Source: Lucinisca nassula
Taxonomy: Eukaryota > Mollusca > Bivalvia > Lucinida > Lucinidae
DNA: 64,000 nt
Assembly (NCBI GenBank): GCA_963580285.1
Contig: OY757010.1
Coordinates: forward strand, 210,770,138-210,834,137
Direction: 5' to 3'
Position numbers and translations under genes: made by a program. Positions 54,615 to 64,000 of the stretch are shown in pieces (the first letter of the stretch is position 1; every line of letters starts with the position of its first letter). The notes under the pieces were generated by a model. That model did not search any database and was not told the DNA's origin. It saw only the letters and a program-made list of their open reading frames with translations.

Positions 54615-55817
54615 TTACGTTGGAGCCGTCATAGAATCTGAGGCCTGACCCACCGGCGTGCAATTAAAGAGGGAAGCAAAGTTGCCAACCGTGATTGGGT
54701 TAACTACCATGCATGCAGTCTGTCGTATAACATCCATGTTGTACCAAATCTTTTTATATCGAAGAATGATTTTACGAAATTGGGTGCTGAAATCATTGCG
54801 GTTATATATTTTTCTGAATTTATACACTAAGTCACCATAAAATTCGGGTTCCGATAGACCTTGTTGCAGAATAGATTTAAGTCCAATATTGAATTTTGAA
54901 ATTAAATCAGAATGGCGTCTATAAAATGTTGAAAAGGCTTTGCGTAGTTTATGGTACCGATAACCTTGATTAAGGAGTTTAGCTGTTAATAATTTATTAC
55001 GAGTGTTGAAGTCAGTTACATGACTACACACTCTAGCAAATCGAATTAATTGCGATATATAAACGCCATAGGATGGCTCACGAGGAAAATCACCATCCAA
55101 AAAAGGAAAATTTACAATCTCAAAATCAAAGTCATCGCGTTTATCATATATTTTGCACGAAACAAATCCATCTACAATAGATAGATGTAAATCCAAAAAC
55201 GGGGCCTCGGTATCAGAAGAATTTGCTTTATTTAACTGGAGTTCTGGGGGGTAAATCTGACTGATCAAACCATCAAAATAAGTATTATCAATATTTAATA
55301 AATCATCTAAATATCTAGAAGTGGAGCTAAAAGCTTCAATAATTTCAGATTGGTTATCAATGGAAAGCGACAAAATGAAGTCTCTTTCATAACAATACAA
55401 GAACAGATCAGACACAAGAGGTGCGCAATTAGTACCCATCGGAATACCCACAATTTGTCTAAATAACTTAGTACCGAATCTAATATAAATATTGTTAAGT
55501 AGAAAGGTGAGGGCATCACACACTTTCTGACATGACCAAAGTGTATAATTCTTATGCTCTTTAGAAGTGAAAAATGCATTTCTGACATTACATGCAAGAT
55601 AGAGAGAATCTTTTCTATGAAAAGCCCATTCAATTAAATCATTAAGCTTTTCTTTTATAAGATTATGAGGAAGTGTAGTGTAAAGAGTGGAAAAATCGTA
55701 AGTAGACTGACTAGAAGCACGAAAATGTCTGGATTTCAATTTATTTAAAACCTCATTCGAATTTTTTATAGACCAAAACAGATTTCTTCCTGGTCTTTCA
55801 AAGACTTTATCACAATA
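54615..55817 (-). CDS. Reverse transcriptase of a Penelope-like element (partial)
   Basis: Open for 400 codons from just after an in-frame TAA (55818-55820) to the stop at 54615; the true start is missing. Order of motifs, numbered from the codon at 55739: DFSTLYTTLPH (15-25, motif A with the first catalytic Asp), GIPMGTNCAPL (98-108, motif B), YLDD (143-146, motif C with the two catalytic Asp), then about 220 residues of thumb and C-terminal region ending in a VVNPITVGNF / FNCTPVG block. All three catalytic Asp are present and no internal stop is seen, so decay is recent. RNA-dependent DNA synthesis in the nucleus is the expected role. The in-frame upstream residues RPGRNLFWSIKNS suggest the frame once continued further. 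Confidence 0.82.
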   Translation of the reverse strand, partial: YCDKVFERPGRNLFWSIKNSNEVLNKLKSRHFRASSQSTYDFSTLYTTLPHNLIKEKLNDLIEWAFHRKDSLYLACNVRNAFFTSKEHKNYTLWSCQKVCDALTFLLNNIYIRFGTKLFRQIVGIPMGTNCAPLVSDLFLYCYERDFILSLSIDNQSEIIEAFSSTSRYLDDLLNIDNTYFDGLISQIYPPELQLNKANSSDTEAPFLDLHLSIVDGFVSCKIYDKRDDFDFEIVNFPFLDGDFPREPSYGVYISQLIRFARVCSHVTDFNTRNKLLTAKLLNQGYRYHKLRKAFSTFYRRHSDLISKFNIGLKSILQQGLSEPEFYGDLVYKFRKIYNRNDFSTQFRKIILRYKKIWYNMDVIRQTACMVVNPITVGNFASLFNCTPVGQASDSMTAPT

Positions 55818-55835
55818 TTAACAAGCTTAACTGAC

Positions 55836-55941
55836 CTGTATCCTGTCGTGTTTTGTGAGAATATGTCGGCTCAACATCTCTTGATGCTCTCCTAGTTTTG
55901 CGACCGCCTCCTGACCAGTTCTGTTTCTCATACTCAAAAGC
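55836..55941 (-). CDS. Candidate internal exon of an unknown gene
   Basis: 106 bp on the minus strand between acceptor 'tttcatccattacag' and donor ACAG followed by gtcagtta, a near-consensus pair. Two of the three frames are open: one reads AFEYEKQNWSGGGRKTRRA..., another RNRTGQEAVAKLGEHQEML... The second looks slightly more protein-like, but neither is recognised. The exon is bordered by a SINE 17 bp upstream and a Penelope-like copy about 20 bp downstream. Confidence 0.4.
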
Positions 55942-55944
55942 CTG

Positions 55945-56132
55945 TAATGGATGAAAGAGTGAGTGAGTTTTAGTTTTACGTCCCACCAACAGCTAAGGTC
56001 ATACGGAGACGGGACCTCGGTTTAAAGACTCATCCGAAAGTCTCGAGAAGCCCGGGATCGATCCTGCGATCCCTGGTTTACAAGGCGAGTAGCGTAACCA
56101 CTGCACCACGGAGGCTTCTAATGGATGAAAGA
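55945..56132 (-). mobile_element. tRNA-Thr(TGT)-derived SINE with target-site duplication
   Basis: Flanked by 'taatggatgaaaga' at 55945-55958 and 56119-56132; element 55959-56118. The minus strand shows the same head and body as 16106-16265 ('ccgtggtgcagtggttacgc', 'ggatcgatcccgggcttc', 'ttagctgttggtgggacg') and ends in a CTCACTCACTC tail that now forms pyrimidine-rich sequence before the acceptor of the neighbouring candidate exon. Confidence 0.88.
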
Positions 56133-56752
56133 AACAAAGTATATATTGCTTACCAGGCATAAACATTATAACCATATGGTCTGTTATTTAGCCCTTATCT
56201 TGCTGAACTTGACAGCCCCTATCTTTACAAACAGTGTAGAGCAATATCAGATGTTTGTCATTCAGTTTTCCGCTTCAAATGAACTGAATATATAAAGTAA
56301 TTTGATTGGTTGAAAGTCAGAAATAAGTGGCAAAATTTTAATTAATTTTAATTTAGCAGGATAAGGGTAAAGAAAATTTAAGCCTTGTCAAGAGAGATAT
56401 CATTGGGCTTTGTTAAGATATAAACCGGACTGCCTAGCTACATGAACTAATTTGTAAATAGAAACTACAGTAACTGTTTCAATCAAGCAACATACACAAA
56501 TGTCAGCGGGCATGAGCAGGTAGCCTACAACTTTTATGTTTGCAAGTGGCAAAGGTAGGTTCGTGAAAATCGAATATCGCTTAGGACGCTGCTAGGAGGC
56601 GTATATGGTCTTACGAACTATATTGCTGTGTACCTGTGCACGAAGAGGCACAATTAAACCGAGTCTCCAGTATTCGTTCATTTATGTTCTTTTTGTTCCC
56701 AAAGGCAACCTTTTAGCTCTTTTATTTACTTATGACGTGGCTAATATGATAA
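56133..56752. other. Unique AT-rich sequence
   Basis: No gene or repeat recognised up to the inverted-repeat element; possible intron of the gene with the 55836-55941 exon. Confidence 0.5.
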
Positions 56753-59700
56753 AACCAGTGCTTCAGCTGAAGTGCACGACCCGCCGGATGCCTATAGCTT
56801 TATGAGTGTTACCATATATGGGTATGGCGGCCATTTTGGTCATGTGACCTCGACCTAAAACGTTTCCCCCAATAAATGCGCCTTATCGTAAGGATCAAAA
56901 ATATATCTTATACTTTAGTACTGTATTCTGAATCGTTTGCAGGATAAAATGCATTCTCACATTTCCAATACAAAGCATATGTGTCAAAGTTTGACCTAGG
57001 CACAAAGAAGGTCAAGGTCAACCCAGGGTCACCATTTTAGCAATTTATGATGGGCCTACGTCCCAGATGCCATTTATCAAGTTTCGTGTAAATCTGCCCA
57101 GTGTTTCTGGAGAAAACTATTTTTGAATGGTTTTTACCATATATGGCTTGGCGGCCATTTTGGTGATGTGACCTGGACCCCATGAGCAAATTTTGGTTTC
57201 CCTCATCCCATAGAGGCTCAATATGAAATTTGACTTCAATCGGCCCAACGGTTTCCGAGGAGAAGCAGTTCGAAAATTTTCACATTTTTTGCCTCTGCGA
57301 GGCTATACTAAATGGAATGTAATATTTCGCAAGTTCATTGGTGAGATCTTATTGATATCTATCAGTATGCCAAAAATTGTTTAAATATTCCAAGCGGTTA
57401 AGTCACTATCACCAATTTTCACAAACGGGTTACGGACGGACAGACAGACAGACCATATATGGCTGGGCGGCCATTTGGTCATGTGAGCTGGACCCCATGA
57501 GCAAATTTTGGTTAGCCCCATCCCATAGAGGCTCCATGTGAAATTTGACTTCAATCGGCCCAACGGCATTCGAGGAGAAGCAGTTCGAAAATTTTCACAT
57601 TTTTCGCCTCGGAGAGGCTATACTAAATGGAATGTAATATTTCGCAAGTTCATTGGTTAGATCTAAATGATATCTATCAGTATGCCAATTTTTTTTAAAT
57701 ATTCCAAGCGGTTAAGTCACTATTATTAATTTTCACAAACGGGTTACGGATTTTTCGCCTCGGCGAGGCTATACTAAATGGAATGTTATATTTCGAAAGT
57801 TTATTGGTTAGATCTCATTGATATCTATCAGTATGCCAAAAAGTGTTTAATTATTCCTAGCGGTTAAGTCACTATCACCAATTTTCACAAATGGGTTACC
57901 GATGGACAGACAGACAGACCATATATGGCTTGGCGGCCATTTTGGTCATGTGACCTGGACCCCATGAGCAAATTTTGGTTTCTCCCATCCCATAGAGGCT
58001 CCATATGAAATTTGACTTCAATCTGCCAAACGGTTTCCGAGGAGAAGCAGTTCGAAAATTTTCACTTTTTTCGCCTCGGCGAGGCTATACTAAATGGAAT
58101 GTAATATTTCGCAAGTTCATTGGTTAGATCTCATTGATATTAATCAGTATGCCAAAAATTGTTTAAATATTCCAAGCGGTCAAGTCACTATCACCAATTT
58201 TCACAAACGGGTTACGGACGGACATACAGACTAACAGAATGACCGAATGACAGAATGACACGGTGATTTTAGGGCACTCTTAGAAAATCAACCGACTTCA
58301 GTCGGTCGCTTTTTCTGCGGGTCGTGCAATGCATTCAGGACCTCAACAATAGTGATCTTTATCATTTGAAACTTTGCATAGATTGAGTGTGTGCCTATGC
58401 ATGTGCACATGTTCAATTATATCATAGTTCGTCTGTTATTGCACGACCCGCAGAAAAAGTGACCGACTGAAGTCGGTTGATTTATAAGAGTGCCCTAAAA
58501 TCACCGTGTCATTCTGTCAGTCTGTCTGTCCGTCTGTAACCCGTTTGTGAAAATTGGTGATAGTGACTTAACCACATGGAATATTTAAACAATTTTTTGC
58601 ATACTGATAGATATCAATGAGAACTTACAAATGAACTTGCGAAATATTACATTCCATTTAGTATAGCCTCGCCGAGGCGAAAAATGTGAACATTTTCGAA
58701 CTGCTTCTCCTCGGAAACCGTTGGGCCGATTGAAGTCAAATTTCATATGAATTTCATATGGAGCCTCAATGGGATGGGGGAAACAAAAATTTGCTCATGG
58801 GGGTCCAGGTCACATGACCAAAATGGCCGCCAAGCCATATATGGTCTGTCGGTCCATCCGTAACCCATTTGTGAAAATTGGTGATAGTGACTTAACCGCT
58901 TGGGATATTTAAACAATTTTTGGCATTCTGATAGATATCAATGAGATCTAACCAATGAACTTGAGAAATATTACATTTTATTAGGTATAGCCTCGCCGAG
59001 GCGAAAAATGTGAAAATTTTCGAACTGCTTCTCCTTGAATGCCGTTGGGCCGATTGAAGTCAAATTTCATATGGAGCCTCTATGGGATGGGGGAAACCAA
59101 AATTTGCTCATGGGGGTCCAGGTCACATGACCAAAATGACCGCCAAGCCATATATGGTCTGTCTGTCTGTCTGTCCGTAACCCGTTTGTGAAAATTGGTG
59201 ATAGTGACTTAACCGCTTGGAATATTTAAACAATTTTTGGCATACTGATAGATATCAATGAGATCTAACCAATGAACTTGCGAAATATTACATTCCATTT
59301 AGTATAACCTCGCCGAGGCGATAAATGTGAAAATTTTCGAACTGCTTCTCCTCGGAAACCGTTGGGCCGATTGAAGTCAAATTTCATATGGAGCCTCTAT
59401 AGGATGGGGGAAACCAAAATTTGCTCATGGGGTCCAGGTCACATGACCAAAATGGCCGCCAAGCAATATATTGTAAAAACCCTTCCAAAATAGTCTTCTC
59501 CAGAACACCTGGGCAGATTTCCACGAAACTTGATAAATAGCATCTGGGACGTAGTCCAATCATAAATTGCTAAAATGGTGACCCTTGGTTGACCTTGACC
59601 TTCTTTGTGCCTAGGTCAAACTTTGGCAGATATGCTTTTGTTGGAATATTTAAACAATTTTTGGCATACTGATAGATACCAATGAGATCTAACCAATGAA

Positions 59701-60282
59701 CTAGCGAAATATTACATTCCATTTAGTATAGCCTCGCCGAGGCGAAAAATGTGAAAATTTTCGAACTGCTTTTCCTCGGAAACCGTTGGGCCGATTGAAG
59801 TCAAATTTCATATGGAGCCTCTATGGGATGGGGGAAACAAAAATTTGCTCACGGGGTCCAGGTCACATGACCAAAATGGCCGCCAAGCCATATATGGTAA
59901 AAACCCTTCAATAATAGTCTTCTCCAGAACCACTGGGCAGATTTCCACGAAACTTGATAAATAGCATCTGGGACGTAGGCCCATCATAAAATGCTAAAAT
60001 GATGATCCTGGGTTGACCTTGACCTTCTTTGTGCCTAGGTCAAACTTTGACACATATGCTTTTGTATTGGAAAAGTTAGAATGCATTTTATCCTGCAAAC
60101 GATTCAGAATACAGTACTAAAGTATAAGATATATTTTTGCTCCTTACGATAAGGCGCATTTATTTGGGGAACCATTTTAGGTCCAGGTCACATGACCAAA
60201 ATGGCCGCCATACCAATATATGGTAACACTCATAGAGCTAAAAGCATCCGGCGGGTCGTGCACTTCAGCTGAAGCACTGGTT
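56753..60282. mobile_element. 3.5-kb inverted-repeat (foldback) element
   Basis: The left arm (56753-58330) and right arm (58438-60282) are inverted copies around a 107-bp spacer (58331-58437). The outer ends are 'aaccagtgcttcagctgaag' and its complement. Each arm is itself bounded by TGCACGACCCG and CGGGTCGTGCA (56773 and 58318-58328; 58440-58450 and 60252-60262), so the structure equals two head-to-head copies of one element. Inside each arm are units of about 330-440 bp with 'gcggccattttggtcatgtg', 'cgcctcggcgaggctatact', 'cggttaagtcactatcacca' and a gacagacagacagacc microsatellite. The right arm is about 270 bp longer, by an extra partial unit. No protein is coded. Confidence 0.9.
58331..58437. 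other. Central spacer of the inverted-repeat element
   Basis: 107 bp of unique sequence between the arms, including 'tgcctatgcatgtgcacatg'. The inner arm ends next to it carry the hairpin words 'accgacttcagtcggt'. Confidence 0.75.
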
Positions 60283-60909
60283 ACTGACAATGACCAATCA
60301 TAATCATATTTGAGAAATGTTACTATTTGTGTGTTCTGAAATGGCTGATGAGACCGATTCTAGCTCTGAAATGTCTGATGTAAAATGAGCAACAGAGTCC
60401 AGAGGAAAACAGCTCTGTTGGTGATGCCTAACCTCTAGTTGTGCGCTGTAAATCATAGACGTATTAAACAAAGGCATCCACAACTAAATGAGATTTCCCC
60501 CAGCATCTGGTGTATCTGAGCGACCCGAGATTTACGTTGCTTAGATAACATAGGTACATATCGGTATGAAAGCCTAGCAGAGGGACCTACCAGCACCTAT
60601 ATGCTTGATTGCTTTTCATAAAGATATTAATCTACATTGATTTGTCACCAACAGTCGTTCACCAAAGACATTAAGTGCTTATTGCAATCAATTAAATTAC
60701 TTTTAACTTTTAAAGGGAAACAACGAGAGCCATTTGACAATTGACAGCCATTTTTGTATGGCTTCTATCTCTTGCGCCCATTTTGTAACCTGAAAGATAT
60801 TTTGGTTTTCTGCTTGCGGGGAAATGAAAAAATAACATTCATAGCTATGTCTGATCATTTGATGACCTGAAATGCAGCTAAAACTGTATATAGGCTGCAA
60901 AAAGTAAAA
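60283..60909. other. Unique sequence
   Basis: No gene recognised. A 16-codon frame starts at about 60342 (MADETDSSSEMSDVK) but has no visible continuation. Confidence 0.45.
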
Positions 60910-60985
60910 CAGAAATGAAGACAATAATCAGGAATCAATACGATTAACCCCCCCCCCCCATCAGAGACAATCCCTGTCACATTGC
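60910..60985 (-). mobile_element. Short retroelement 3' tail fragment
   Basis: Minus-strand end 'gattcctgattattgtcttc' and 'atttctgtttt', with a C10 run. Strongly 5'-truncated copy of the diverged tail subfamily. Confidence 0.65.
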
Positions 60986-61115
60986 AAAACCTGTAGCATG
61001 AAACAAACATTCCGGTTTTCTATCTTTTCTGCCAATATTAATATTATGCATTACTCCAGTGTCTGATTTTAGAAGCAAATACACTTATCTTATGTCCTAA
61101 GTCAGAAAAAAGACG
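60986..61115. other. Short unassigned stretch
   Basis: Nothing recognised. Confidence 0.4.
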
Positions 61116-62115
61116 TTACAAGAGGATAATCATGGTCCTATATCACTCACCTGAGCTAAGAGATTTACATGTGGGTCGGGCAATTTTTGACCTCATGTCT
61201 GTAATTTGAACTATCTTGGCAGAGGCTTACAAAATGCAGCTAAATACCAAATATCAAAGGCCTGGGCCTTCTGGTTTCAGTCAAAAAGGCTTTTAAAAGA
61301 TTTTCCTAAGTATGCCTATGTAAAAATATCAAAGATCTGGGCTTTCTCGTTTTAATTCATGAAAAGTTTCCAAAGGTTTTCGCTATGTAGGTCTATGTAA
61401 AGCTAGTGGGTGCCTGGGCGTGGCCATATTGTGCCCAAGGGCTATAATTTGAACAACCATGGTAGAGCTCATACCAAAAACCAAAGATCTTGGCTTTCTT
61501 GTTTTAATACATGAAACCTTTTCAAACGTTTTCACTATGTAGGTCTATGTAAAGTGGTTGGGGCAGGGCCATTTTTGGTCCTTGAGCTATAATTAGAACA
61601 GTTTTTCCCCGGTTGAGGCTTCATACCAAATATTAACTGGTTTCAGACAAGAAGAGTTTTAAGGTTTTGCCTGTGTAAAGTTAAGTGAAAACAGTCGGCC
61701 CCGAAATTGAGCAATTTTTTGGCCCCAGGGCCATAATATAAAGATTCTTGGTAGAGGTACAATAGATGAAACTGCAGACCAAATATCCATTACCTGGGCC
61801 TTCTGGTTTCAGACAAGAAGGTTACTAAAGGTTTACCAATAAAATTTTTGTACAATCAGTGGGTCCCTGGGCAGACAACTTTTGGCCCCAGGGTAATAAT
61901 CCAAACGAGCTTGATAGAGGTCCACTAGATGAAGATTCGTACCATTTGTGTGGAGCGCTGTGGTGCAGTGGTAAAGCATCGGATTTGAGAGCGAATGTAG
62001 CCGGTTCGATCCCCGCAAGCGCCAAGTGTTGTTTCCTGGAGCAAGAGACTTTATCCACGTGGCTTAGTACCGGTTCCAACTCAGGAAAAGTGGGCCATAT
62101 GGAAGATTTTTACTA
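61116..62115 (+). mobile_element. Diverged pearl-type element with a nested SINE
   Basis: 5' terminus 'acaagaggataatcatggtc' and 'cactcacctgagctaagag', then five to six decayed P-units ('cttctggtttcagacaagaa', 'cttggtagaggt'). The last unit is cut by a tRNA-headed SINE and the 3' region is lost. Confidence 0.7.
61945..62100 (+). mobile_element. tRNA-headed SINE with metazoan core-like domain
   Basis: Head with 'gctgtggtgcagtggtaaag' (A box region) and B box 'ggttcgatccc', closed by 'gcaagcgcc'. The body has 'tcctggagcaagagacttta', similar to the 'cttgggcaagacac' core of the SINE at 40724-40992. Target-site duplication not certain (gaagatt words on both sides). Confidence 0.65.
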
Positions 62116-62189
62116 GTACTAAATGTGTTTCTCTCTATAAATAAGGTCGATTCTTCTTCTTCTTATTATTATTATACCAAATATGGGTT
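62116..62189. other. TTC/ATT-rich spacer
   Basis: Short simple-sequence region 'ttcttcttcttattattatt' next to a single P-unit-like word (accaaatatggg). Confidence 0.5.
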
Positions 62190-62453
62190 TAAGGCCGTTC
62201 CAAGGCGGCTCTTCTGTGGCGATTTATTTATGTTGTTGTTTGTTACTTACCGTGTGTATCACTTGTGTCTTTTAATTTTGGATGGCCATATGGCCATTTT
62301 GTGGGAAAGTAACTGTCCTTATGGCCTTCCTTTGTTTGGGTTTCCATTATGGTCTGGTCGCTTAATGTTTGTATTTCTTTCCCTTTGGTGTCTTTGATGG
62401 GTGGAGTAAGTTAATTGTATCAATTCCTGATCTTTGTTTTACTTCTACTTAGT
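62190..62453 (+). mobile_element. Penelope-like tail copy
   Basis: Plus-strand tail 'ccgttccaaggcggctcttc' to 'gatctttgttttacttctac', holding the recurrent open frame. 5'-truncated. Confidence 0.8.
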
Positions 62454-62545
62454 AATATCATGTTCGGGTTTCTTTCCCTTTGGTGCCTCTGATGGGAGAT
62501 GTCAGGTAAATGTATCGATTCCTGAACAATGCATTCACTCTTATT
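62454..62545 (+). mobile_element. Second retroelement tail fragment in tandem
   Basis: 'ggtttctttccctttggtgc' to 'cgattcctgaacaatgcatt' and 'cactcttattttcc' is a tail end of the diverged subfamily directly after the preceding one. Confidence 0.65.
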
Positions 62546-62948
62546 TTCCTCACGATAAGGCGATATGGCTCATATAAAATTGTCAAAAAGGCAGAGATTC
62601 TGTTCATTACATGCCCAGTTTGAACTGCATTTTCTGCACTGAAAGTTGAAAATATCTTAAACACATAATACCGAGAGAATAGATGAGATGGTAGAGGACA
62701 AGAAAGAGAGGGATATGGAAGAAAAAGGAAGGAGAAAGAAAGTAACAAAACAATACCCTCTTCTCTTACCTGCTGCAAGGACAGCAGGCTTTGCCCCACT
62801 GTCAGAATCACATCAGATACAACTCACCTTAACCTCAAAAAGCATCATAATGATGTATTAATAGAACACCATGATATCATTAGATGCTAATTAGAACCAT
62901 CTCATTGAAGTGTTATTACCAATTTGCAAAATCTAGATTTGAAGAATA
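62546..62948 (+). repeat. Partial repeat R and unassigned sequence
   Basis: 62690-62810 has a purine-rich segment and 'cctgctgcaaggacagcagg', matching repeat R of 5975-6215 and 23430-23690. The remainder is not recognised. Confidence 0.6.
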
Positions 62949-64000
62949 AACAAGAGGCCCATGGGCCACTTTGCTCACCAGAGCTCAGGTGGGCAATGCC
63001 CTATGACAGCCATGTATTTAAACATGATATCATTTTAATCTACCAATTATAAAGTCTCCCAAATGAACCCCTATATCCAAATGAGCATCCATCTGGACTC
63101 AGTATCTAAAACATTAGACCTTTTATTAAGTAGAGGGTGTAGGGCATGGACCCAATGGAGCCCTGGTAGATATCACTAAATGCATATTAGCATAAGGAAT
63201 AAGAATATATATGGTGTAGCAGTGGGGATCTTTATACCTGAGTTATAAGGCCTCTTAAGCGGTGGAGGGGTTGGGGATTGTCCTGTTGATCCCAGGAAAG
63301 CCCAAGTTTGTTGTCCCCATAAGGACCAAGAATATATATATATGTTTTATGGGTGGAAATCTGAATGGTTTCTGATATATGAGGCCTTCTATGACGCGGA
63401 GAGGAGAGGAATGGCCCCTGCGACCCCCAAGTGGGTGTGCTATTGATAAGAAACAAGAACATATATGATTATGGGGTGGGGATTTGAATGGTTTCTGAAA
63501 TATATGGCCTTTTAAAGTGGTGGGGAAGGGCGCATTGCCCTAGCACAAAGTGACCCCCAGGTTGGTGTGCCTGAATGAGTCTTATCATCAGGAACAAGAA
63601 TATTATAGTTTATGGGTTGATATCTGAATGATTTCTGAGATACATGGCTTTTAATGAAGTAAAGCAGCGGGGCATGACCCAAGCAGTCCGGATGACTCCC
63701 AAGCTAGTGTTATTTGAATGTGTCTTATCACACAGAAGATAATTATATATGGTTTATGGGTGGGGCTCTGAACAGTTTCTGAGATATATAGCCTTTTGTG
63801 AAGTGGTTGGGTTGGGCAAGGCCCTGGCTTGACCCGAGAGACCTCCAGATTGACGTCAATGAATGTGTCTTATCATTAGGAACAACAATATATATGGTTC
63901 GAGGTGGGGATCTGTAAGATTTCCAAGATATTGGGTCTTTAATGAAATGAAGGGATGGGGCACGACTCCGGCACATCCTGGGGGACCCCCGGGTTAGTGT
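62949..64000 (+). mobile_element. Element with G-units, runs off the window
   Basis: 5' terminus 'acaagaggcccatgggccac' and 'gctcaccagagctcaggtgg', then seven G-units of about 145 bp ('tatatggtttatgggtgggg', 'aaatatatggcctttt', 'ttggtgt.cctgaatg'). It is the same core as 12626-13692, here with its 5' terminus; the 3' end is beyond the window. Confidence 0.8.

Larger units (their letters stand above)
54056..55817 (-). mobile_element. Penelope-like retroelement, 5'-truncated, with tail
   Basis: The most complete copy: reverse transcriptase frame (54615-55817), a region after the stop ('ccaccggcgtgcaatta' on plus), then the tail ending 'gatctttgttttacttctac' near 54056. TGATAA occurs at both minus-strand junctions (about 55808-55813 and 54049-54054), a candidate 6-bp target-site duplication. 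No GIY-YIG endonuclease domain was found. It lies in the same orientation as, and about 20 bp downstream of, the candidate exon 55836-55941. Confidence 0.8.

Noticed and set aside
60342..60389. Short acidic frame MADETDSSSEMSDVK
   Set aside because: It ends after 15 codons with no donor site or continuation; most likely chance.

Overview
The window looks like nuclear DNA from a marine bivalve mollusc. The signs are AT-rich, gene-poor sequence filled with 'pearl'-type interspersed elements (tandem cores of about 165 bp followed by ACGG/ACGC microsatellite and a short 3' hairpin), tRNA-derived SINEs and Penelope-like retroelement copies. There are no bacterial operons, and most open frames are translations of repeat units. 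The exact species cannot be read from the sequence.

Host coding content is sparse. One exon on the minus strand at 17011-17160 encodes the start of a macro domain (PARP14/15-like). A candidate 106-bp exon at 55836-55941 (minus) is squeezed between a SINE and a Penelope-like copy. A weak first-exon candidate lies at 14702-14813 (plus). A single-frame C48 (Ulp1-like) cysteine peptidase reading frame is at 44986-45729 (minus). Broken gene-like remnants lie at 49615-50190 and in a 344-bp tandem duplication at 51325-52012.

Mobile content, left to right: pearl arrays with Penelope-like reverse transcriptase or tail copies (1-5425); SINEs and a hammerhead-ribozyme dimer (5479-8178); several array elements with different unit lengths (8800-14345); a mostly unique intronic stretch around the macro exon (14346-18265); an element with 440-bp units (18776-21350); SINEs, ribozyme-bearing copies and pearl arrays (21763-27104); a two-level nest (27541-30890); a three-level nest of about 10.8 kb (31033-41815); pearl arrays and the C48 frame (41872-45729); an array with nested SINEs (45906-47612); another pearl array, gene remnants, the tandem duplication and a Penelope-like element with a long reverse transcriptase frame (47613-55817); a 3.5-kb inverted-repeat element (56753-60282); then more pearl and G-rich arrays to the window end.

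The two most notable systems are (1) self-cleaving type I hammerhead ribozyme folds in small retroelement copies (7075-7120, 26981-27026, 24439-24484), with compensatory changes in two helices and one copy (22763-22808, minus) in which eight A positions of the ribozyme have become G and nothing else differs; and (2) a modular family in which very similar 5' and 3' hairpin termini enclose at least five unrelated tandem cores and insert into one another. Features that are repeats are described by unit and termini; the letter names for unit types (A, C, D, E, F, G, P, Q, S, T, V, W, X, Y) are used only here.
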